From JBHPGW01 sp042569785 (lineage in GTDB: Bacteria > Planctomycetota > Phycisphaerae > Sedimentisphaerales > Anaerobacaceae): DNA of 18,988 bases. Both the position numbers and the translations under genes were made by a program. Of this stretch, positions 15,617 to 18,988 are shown one piece after another. The notes below the pieces were generated by a model that was given only the letters and a program-made list of their open reading frames with translations, was not told the origin of the DNA and did not search any database. Within the stretch, counting starts at the first letter, position 1, and every line of letters starts with the position of its first letter. Location of the stretch: contig JBHPGW010000050.1 of assembly GCA_042569785.1 (NCBI GenBank), forward strand, positions 1 through 18,988, in the 5' to 3' direction.

Positions 15617-16228
15617 TTAGCCTCGGATGACTTTTGGGGCCATACGGGATAATGTTTCGGTCCCGCAATCGGCCTCAAGAAAATACAGCACAGTTTTGGC
15701 CTGAACTGTATCGGTAGCTGCAATCACAGCATCCGGTGTGAATCTGATCTGGCGTACAGTTCTGCGGCCAATTGGTGAACAATCAGTTGTAATTACACGA
15801 CTATCCGGATTTCGCGGCACAAAGGGCGAATTATGAGACAGAAGTCTAATACTCAACTTGGGAAGCATCATCTCAACCTGATTGAGATGTATTCTGAACC
15901 AATTCATCAAAAGTTGATGGTCAATAAGACGAGTGCTTACTGGGCCAACGCTTTCATATGGTGTATCCTTACCGATGAGATTGTTTTCCCTGAGAACGTC
16001 AACCCCTTCCTCACTTAATCCCAGCAGTTCTTCAGGCCGGCCAAAATTCCGCCCAAACTCATTATCTGTTACTTTTATTAATCCTTCCTTTTTGAGATCG
16101 CGGAAACGTTTCCTAATTACCGGCTTATTCTTTTGTAAGAGTACTGCAAGTTGGGTCATGGTAAGGATTCTGTATTCTGCAAGACACTCAACAATCTTAT
16201 AATCGCCTTTTTGCAATCTAAAACCCAT
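15617..16228 (-). CDS. Replication-relaxation-type winged-helix protein, probably 3'-truncated
   Basis: 203 residues from the ATG at 16228 on the minus strand, chosen because GGGAG lies nine bases upstream; an ATG at 16258 is less well supported. Residues about 5-75 form a winged helix: DYKIVECLAEYRILTMTQL, then RKRFRDLKKEGLIKV. This is followed by GRPEELLGLSEEGVDVL, a His in DHQLLMNWFRI, and the family core IRFTPDAVIA and LYFLEADCGTE. This matches the Replication-relaxation family (PF13814) found on plasmids and integrative elements. Normal members continue after the E-x-D-x-GTE motif with a Lys/Tyr-rich helix; here the frame ends 15 residues later (KVIRG, stop), three bases before the core-type site. 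Truncation by recombination or a frameshift is likely. It is transcribed towards the envelope operon. Confidence 0.75.
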   Translation of the reverse strand: MGFRLQKGDYKIVECLAEYRILTMTQLAVLLQKNKPVIRKRFRDLKKEGLIKVTDNEFGRNFGRPEELLGLSEEGVDVLRENNLIGKDTPYESVGPVSTRLIDHQLLMNWFRIHLNQVEMMLPKLSIRLLSHNSPFVPRNPDSRVITTDCSPIGRRTVRQIRFTPDAVIAATDTVQAKTVLYFLEADCGTETLSRMAPKVIRG

Positions 16229-16476
16229 AACTATTATCTCCCAAATTCCAATTAACATTATTTTCTACCATTCCCCCTATAACATAAAGAGGCAGAATGG
16301 CCTTTGTAATTTCACAAACACCAAAAAAATTCAAAAATATTTGGTTTTGCGGGCTGTTTCAGTAAGAAAAACAAAAAATCTGCAAAAAACTTCCCAAAAA
16401 TGAAATTAAACGGTTCGAACTGGCACTTTAGTCTACAGAGACAAAATCAATCAAACAGAAGCCAGTGAGGCATAAA
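16229..16476. other. Divergent intergenic region, A/T-rich, with an inverted repeat
   Basis: This 248-base gap separates the minus-strand Replication-relaxation-like gene from the + strand small-gene/integrase set, so it must hold both promoters. It contains ACCAAA/TTTGGT arms (16320-16325 and 16340-16345) around an A-rich centre, a possible operator, and TTCGAA near 16414. I could not identify a convincing -35/-10 pair. Confidence 0.35.
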
Positions 16477-16644
16477 ATGGAAACAGAAAACAAGCAAATT
16501 AATAGAGCCAATTGGTCCAATCAACAACAAGCATTTACCCTGATCATAATACCAATTGAAACTGGCCGGTTTTCTCGATTAGGCCTGCCAGCTTACATCC
16601 CTGGAGAAACACTGTTTCAAGCGGACTTGTTTTCAATATCTTAA
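16477..16644 (+). CDS. Small hypothetical protein, 55 residues
   Basis: ATG at 16477 is preceded by GTGAGG with six-base spacing, a good ribosome binding site. The product begins METENKQINRANWSNQQQ and ends GETLFQADLFSIS; it is polar at the N-terminus with a short hydrophobic stretch (FTLIIIPIE). No signal peptide and no family that I recognise. It lies first in the + strand set leading to the recombinase and is followed after 29 bases by the next gene, so it is probably the first cistron of the integrase operon. Real expression is suggested by the ribosome binding site only. Confidence 0.5.
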   Translation: METENKQINRANWSNQQQAFTLIIIPIETGRFSRLGLPAYIPGETLFQADLFSIS

Positions 16645-16673
16645 ATATCAAAATCTGATAGGAGAATATCACA

Positions 16674-16916
16674 ATGCGAAAGCCAGAAAAGAAATTCAGT
16701 TGTGGCCCGGTCTCGGCAAGTATTTGGGCAAAAAACAAAACTGTAGAGGGTGAAACGGTCAAGTTTTACTCTGTAACAATCACTAAGGCTTACAAAGAAG
16801 GCGAAGATTGGAAATACACAAACAGCTTTAACATCGAAGATCTTCCTAAAGTCGCGTTGGTCACAAACGAGGCTTACAAGTACGTAAGACTAAAATCGAC
16901 GGATTCCGATGAATAA
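16674..16916 (+). CDS. Small beta-rich hypothetical protein of the integrase module
   Basis: 80 residues; TAGGAGA lies seven bases upstream of the ATG. The sequence alternates beta-type segments: FSCGPVSASIWAKN, VKFYSVTITKAYKEG, WKYTNSFNIEDLPKVALVTNEAYKYVRL. From memory, proteins with the pattern 'F-x-x-G-x-VSA-x-IW ... Y ... DLPK' sit next to integrases in planctomycete genomes; I know of no named function and have not checked this. The size and the basic, aromatic-rich strands would suit a small nucleic-acid-binding protein, which is a guess. Its stop overlaps the next start by eight bases, showing tight coupling with the HTH gene. Confidence 0.75.
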   Translation: MRKPEKKFSCGPVSASIWAKNKTVEGETVKFYSVTITKAYKEGEDWKYTNSFNIEDLPKVALVTNEAYKYVRLKSTDSDE

Positions 16917-17199
16917 AACAGCGAACAATACCGAGTGTTTAATGAATTCGGATAACAGTCAAAATCGATGCAGACATGTTTCAACAAAGATTGATGATAG
17001 TTCTGAGTTGATGACCGAATCTGAAGTTGTCCAGTTTCTCAGGATACCTGAGATCAGCAACTCAAAGAACTATCATAATGTCATTGAGCACCTAAAGAAA
17101 TTCCGAGGCTTACCCAGAATTCATATATGCAGGAAGGCTTTGTACCCTAGAAAAGCCATTCTGGAATGGATGGAAAAAGAAACAGGTGTCGGAAAATAG
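16909..17199 (+). CDS. Excisionase-like helix-turn-helix protein
   Basis: 96 residues, starting inside the previous gene (overlap 16909-16916). The first ~30 residues are polar and probably disordered. Residues about 34-92 form a MerR/excisionase-type winged HTH: ELMTESEVVQFLRIPEI, then VIEHLKKFRGLPRIHI and the closing RKALYPRKAILEWMEKE, the last being the hallmark of HTH_17-like 'binding' domains. Such proteins bind att-site DNA and steer recombination direction or repress the integrase. It sits 78 bases before the recombinase ATG in the same direction, the usual xis-int arrangement. The insertion in the loop between helices (SNSKNYHN) is longer than average. Confidence 0.75.
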   Translation: MNKTANNTECLMNSDNSQNRCRHVSTKIDDSSELMTESEVVQFLRIPEISNSKNYHNVIEHLKKFRGLPRIHICRKALYPRKAILEWMEKETGVGK

Positions 17200-17265
17200 A
17201 ACTTGCGCTTTAGCTCGAGACCAAGTATAATCCGGCCTATATCGTGTGAGCTGAACCGGCACCAG

Positions 17266-17272
17266 AAAGGAG
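17266..17272 (+). promoter_or_regulatory. Ribosome binding site that sets the recombinase start
   Basis: AAAGGAG lies five bases before the ATG at 17278. The open frame extends to a TTG at 17203, but that segment has no ribosome binding site and adds 25 residues unlike the family. Confidence 0.65.
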
Positions 17273-17277
17273 ATGAT

Positions 17278-18480
17278 ATGAAACAGCTGGTGAAGCTCAA
17301 TAAACGGCCACGGTGTGGTGGCCGAAAGTTTACCTATGCCCTGCGTTATGATGGTAAAGATGGGAAACGAAAATGTGAAACCCTTGGTCATACAAACCAG
17401 CGGAAAGCCGAAAGGCAGCGTGACCAGAAGGAAAAAGAGCTTAGGATGGGTTATATTGAACCTGGTTCTATGAGGCTAAAGGATTTTATGGAAGACAGTT
17501 TGACAAAAACCGGTGATCAGATCAGGGAGAGCACTCAGATTGATTATCGAGAAGCTATGGAGGATTTTGTCTCAGTATTGGGCAATATTGATTACCAATG
17601 CGTCCAGCAAACCCATGGTGAGTTCTTTCGCCAAACATGCCTTGACCGGGGAGCCAGTCCTGCAACTGTAGCCAAAAAGCTACGTGGATTAAAAAGGGTT
17701 TTTTGCCTGGCAGTTCAACGCAAGCAGTTAGATGAAAATCCGCTCCAGTATGTCAAACTCCCTAAAGTTCCGAAGCAGAAAATAAGGGTATATACTGCCG
17801 ATGAAATTGATCGTATTGTGAGAATTGCTTCACAAATGCAGAACGAATCTGTTTTGGAGTGGGATTTGGCTATTACTCTGGCAATAACTACAGGTATGCG
17901 GAAAAGTGAGTTGCTCAATATGGTCTGGAGTGACATTGATTTCGGCGAGATGGCCATTGACGTTACCCCAAAGAAAAGTACCAATGAAACATGGGAATGG
18001 AAAATCAAGGATACTGACCGCCGAGTTCTTCCTTTAAAAGAAGATGTTAGTCAGTTATTAATTGAGCTCCAGAACCGTAGGCCAGAGGGCTATCCCTACG
18101 TTCTTGTTCCGCCTGAGCGATATGATCACATCCAGCAAGTACTGCGTCTCAAGGGCAAGTGGACACTTTCCAACGCAAGGAACAAGGTCGTCAATAATTT
18201 CATGAAGCAGTTTAATAAGATCTTGGCTATAGCCCATGTGAACAAGGGAACCTTCCATGATATACGCAAGACAGCCATCACCAATTGGTTCCGTCAAGGG
18301 CTAACTGAATATGACGTAATGACACTTGCGGGGCACGCCAATTTCGCCACAACTCACAGATTCTACTTGGCTGTGGCAGATGATCTGATTGATCGAGCAA
18401 AAAAGGCAACCACCCATCAGGTGAGCCAGGAACTGCTGCAGAAGTGTTGCCAAAACAGCCAGAAAGGAGCAACCCAGTGA
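17278..18480 (+). CDS. Tyrosine recombinase (phage-type integrase)
   Basis: 400 residues. Residues 1 to about 58 look like an AP2-like arm-binding domain (FTYALRYDGKDGKRKCETLG, then a Lys/Arg-rich helix). The core-binding domain runs from about 65 to 165 (LKDFMEDSLTK, SPATVAKKLRGLKRVF). The catalytic domain has all expected residues: Arg208 in TTGMRKSELL, a Lys candidate at 232/233 in the beta-hairpin, His327 and Arg330 in FHDIRKTAITNWFR, His353 in LAGHANFATT and nucleophile Tyr363 in RFYLAVADD. It should therefore be active. A N-terminal arm-binding domain implies distinct arm-type sites; direct-repeat decamers that could serve lie right after the gene. Immediately downstream is a tRNA 3' half, a typical target. 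It resembles integrases of integrative elements rather than XerC/D. Confidence 0.93.
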   Translation: MKQLVKLNKRPRCGGRKFTYALRYDGKDGKRKCETLGHTNQRKAERQRDQKEKELRMGYIEPGSMRLKDFMEDSLTKTGDQIRESTQIDYREAMEDFVSVLGNIDYQCVQQTHGEFFRQTCLDRGASPATVAKKLRGLKRVFCLAVQRKQLDENPLQYVKLPKVPKQKIRVYTADEIDRIVRIASQMQNESVLEWDLAITLAITTGMRKSELLNMVWSDIDFGEMAIDVTPKKSTNETWEWKIKDTDRRVLPLKEDVSQLLIELQNRRPEGYPYVLVPPERYDHIQQVLRLKGKWTLSNARNKVVNNFMKQFNKILAIAHVNKGTFHDIRKTAITNWFRQGLTEYDVMTLAGHANFATTHRFYLAVADDLIDRAKKATTHQVSQELLQKCCQNSQKGATQ

Positions 18481-18486
18481 GTCAGA

Positions 18487-18506
18487 TTTTGGTACGTTTT
18501 GGTACG
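18487..18506 (+). repeat. Tandem decamer TTTTGGTACG x2
   Basis: Two perfect, adjacent copies (18487-18496, 18497-18506) begin six bases after the recombinase stop. Directly repeated ~10-bp units next to an integrase with an arm-binding domain are good candidates for arm-type binding sites. The repeat is certain; the role is inferred. Confidence 0.6.
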
Positions 18507-18536
18507 CGTGGCATTTTTGAGGGTTCAACGAAAAGA

Positions 18537-18562
18537 GCCAGCAAGCGTAAGTGCTTACTGGC
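18537..18562 (+). other. Imperfect 10-position hairpin between integrase and tRNA-like fragment
   Basis: GCCAGcAAGC (18537-18546) pairs with GCTTaCTGGC (18553-18562) at nine of ten positions around the six-base loop GTAAGT. No T tract follows (CCTAATCT), so it could end the integrase transcript weakly or be a recombination-related structure. Confidence 0.45.
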
Positions 18563-18577
18563 CCTAATCTTAAGCAA

Positions 18578-18624
18578 CGACCCCGAAGGGACTCGAACCC
18601 TCAACCTTCGGATCGACAGTCCGA
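18578..18624 (-). tRNA. tRNA 3' fragment (anticodon arm, T arm, acceptor strand); no D arm
   Basis: Reading the minus strand: anticodon stem TCGGA/TCCGA (18620-18624 with 18608-18612) around loop CTGTCGA, which puts GTC at the anticodon position (Asp type); a five-base variable loop AGGTT; T stem GAGGG/CCCTT with the diagnostic T loop TTCGAGT (18591-18597); then a seven-base acceptor 3' strand CGGGGTC and a G at the discriminator position, as in tRNA-Asp. CCA is not encoded. The sequence 5' of the anticodon arm has no D arm and no matching acceptor 5' strand, so this is not a complete tRNA gene. A CCCC at 18630-18633 (minus strand) could pair with the GGGG of the acceptor strand. It is best read as an att-site fragment or tRNA mimic. 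Confidence 0.7.
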
Positions 18625-18625
18625 T
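18604..18625 (-). repeat. Core-type site copy 2, inside the tRNA-like anticodon arm
   Basis: On the minus strand: ATCGGA, spacer CTGTCG, ATCCGAAGGT. The arms are the anticodon stem and the spacer is the anticodon loop. Integrases that use the tRNA anticodon arm cross over in this loop. Confidence 0.6.
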
Positions 18626-18673
18626 ATTTGGGGCGCAAGTGCTTTGTTTGCAAGGGGTTATAATGGCTTTTTT

Positions 18674-18726
18674 GGCCCAAAAAGTGGGTTCCAAGTGATT
18701 AACAAGTGGGCCCAAAAGTGACTAAC
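18674..18726 (+). repeat. Direct repeats GGCCCAAAA-GTG and AAGTGAYTAAC
   Basis: GGCCCAAAAAGTG near 18674 and GGCCCAAAAGTG at 18709 form one pair; AAGTGATTAAC (18693-18703) and AAGTGACTAAC (18716-18726) form another. They could be integrase or accessory-factor sites beside the tRNA-like core. Confidence 0.45.
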
Positions 18727-18746
18727 GACCCAGTATCCACTGCAAA

Positions 18747-18768
18747 TTGACGAACTTTTTGACGAACT
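18747..18768 (+). repeat. Direct repeat TTGACGAACT, 12-base period
   Basis: TTGACGAACT at 18747-18756 and 18759-18768, separated by TT, so the unit is 12 bases. It overlaps a small hairpin (ACTCTT-GA-AAGAGT, 18766-18779). A candidate arm-type binding pair. Confidence 0.5.
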
Positions 18769-18838
18769 CTTGAAAGAGTGAAATTATATGAAAGGCCGCA
18801 AAAGCCGCCTGACAAACTTCCCCCGAGCACAAAAAAGC

Positions 18839-18860
18839 ACCTTCGGATAATCTGTCCGAT
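18839..18860 (-). repeat. Core-type site copy 3, ATCGGA-N6-ATCCGAAGGT
   Basis: On the minus strand: ATCGGA, spacer CAGATT, ATCCGAAGGT. It is in the same orientation as the tRNA-like copy 235 bases away and opposite to the copy at 15593. Unlike copy 2 it has no T arm next to it. Confidence 0.6.
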
Positions 18861-18884
18861 GCTTCTTACCACCTTCGGACAGAT
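18850..18884. repeat. Inverted repeat ATCTGTCCGA / TCGGACAGAT
   Basis: ATCTGTCCGA (18850-18859) and TCGGACAGAT (18875-18884) are exact reverse complements around 15 bases. CACCTTCGGA also recurs directly (18838-18847 and 18870-18879), and ACCTTCGGAC-AGATAG-TACGAA (18871-18892) looks like a degenerate further core-type site. Alternative pairings with the core-type site are possible. Confidence 0.5.
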
Positions 18885-18988
18885 AGTACGAACGTTCCTC
18901 TTTATCATTAAGAAAACCGGCAGAATTATTACCGCTAGTACTCTGTCCCGTCTAAATCACTGGGTATAGTTTTCTCAGTTTAATTCTG

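Larger units (their letters stand above)
15593..18884. mobile_element. Integrase module (probable integrative element or remnant)
   Basis: The stretch holds a Replication-relaxation-like protein, two small proteins, an excisionase-like HTH protein and a tyrosine recombinase, and it is bounded by copies of the same 22-bp motif in opposite orientation (15593-15614 and 18839-18860), with a third copy inside a tRNA 3' fragment. The genes are unlike the neighbouring envelope operon in kind and direction. The true ends are uncertain: sites in inverted orientation would support inversion rather than excision, and the partner att site may lie outside the window. Confidence 0.5.
18626..18988. other. 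Gene-free region downstream of the tRNA-like fragment
   Basis: 363 bases with no convincing gene. It holds two pairs of short direct repeats (AAGTGAYTAAC and TTGACGAACT), a near-duplication of GGCCCAAAAGTG, a six-base-stem hairpin (ACTCTT/AAGAGT, 18766-18779), the third core-type site at 18839 and a ten-base inverted repeat around 18850-18884. The last ~90 bases show nothing I can assign. Confidence 0.5.

Noticed and set aside
16410..16440. Sigma-54-like promoter (TGGCAC near 16422)
   Set aside because: The -12 element does not match; only the -24 half fits, so it is likely chance.
18481..18900. CRISPR array or integron attC array
   Set aside because: The repeats are pairs of 10-12 bases without regular spacers, and no RYYYAAC/GTTRRRY-type attC boxes are seen.
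18699..18908. Minus-strand 69-codon frame downstream of the tRNA-like fragment
   Set aside because: No ribosome binding site or domain; it runs through repeats and a core-type site.

Overview
The window reads as a bacterial chromosome segment from a double-membrane (diderm) organism. Signal peptides, five lipoprotein signal sequences, an outer-membrane-type protein and a complete MCE/Mla-type lipid transporter all point that way. A sulfatase gene, A/T-rich genes with AGGAG-type ribosome binding sites, and a small integrase module of a kind I associate with planctomycetes make Planctomycetota (Phycisphaerae-like) my best guess. This is an inference from gene content; there is no rRNA or other marker gene here.

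Layout. Positions 1-15545 hold fourteen recognised genes, all on the + strand and mostly a few to about 100 bases apart. In order: the 3' part of an arylsulfatase; a secreted HAD phosphatase with a lipocalin-like tail; a neuromedin-U/transporter-like outer-membrane protein; a large secreted protein with three GPW repeats and an Arg/Ser-rich tail; three lipoproteins (DUF3313-like, glycine-zipper, small Cys-containing); a DUF900 alpha/beta-hydrolase lipoprotein; an anchored TPR protein; then an MCE transporter set (MlaB-MlaE fusion permease, MlaF-like ATPase, MlaD-like MCE protein, PqiC-like lipoprotein) followed by an AsmA-like protein. The last five genes look like one lipid-transport operon. 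The upstream genes are all envelope or secreted proteins and could supply hydrolysis, surface and scaffold functions. The first ~2.4 kb is visibly richer in G+C than the rest.

Positions 15590-18890 form a separate accessory module: a minus-strand Replication-relaxation-type winged-helix protein that looks cut short at its 3' end, two small proteins (one too short for ordinary gene calling), an excisionase-like helix-turn-helix protein and a tyrosine recombinase with all catalytic residues. Downstream of the recombinase lies ~500 bases without a gene but full of structure: tandem decamers, an imperfect hairpin, the 3' half of a tRNA (anticodon arm, T arm, acceptor strand; no D arm), two further direct-repeat pairs and inverted repeats.

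The most striking observation is a 22-bp motif, ATCGGA-N6-ATCCGAAGGT, present three times: at 15593-15614 (+), inside the tRNA-like anticodon arm at 18604-18625 (-), and at 18839-18860 (-). The 16 arm bases are identical in all three while the central 6 bases differ each time. That is the layout expected of tyrosine-recombinase core sites with non-identical overlap sequences, and the copies flank the recombinase module in opposite orientation.
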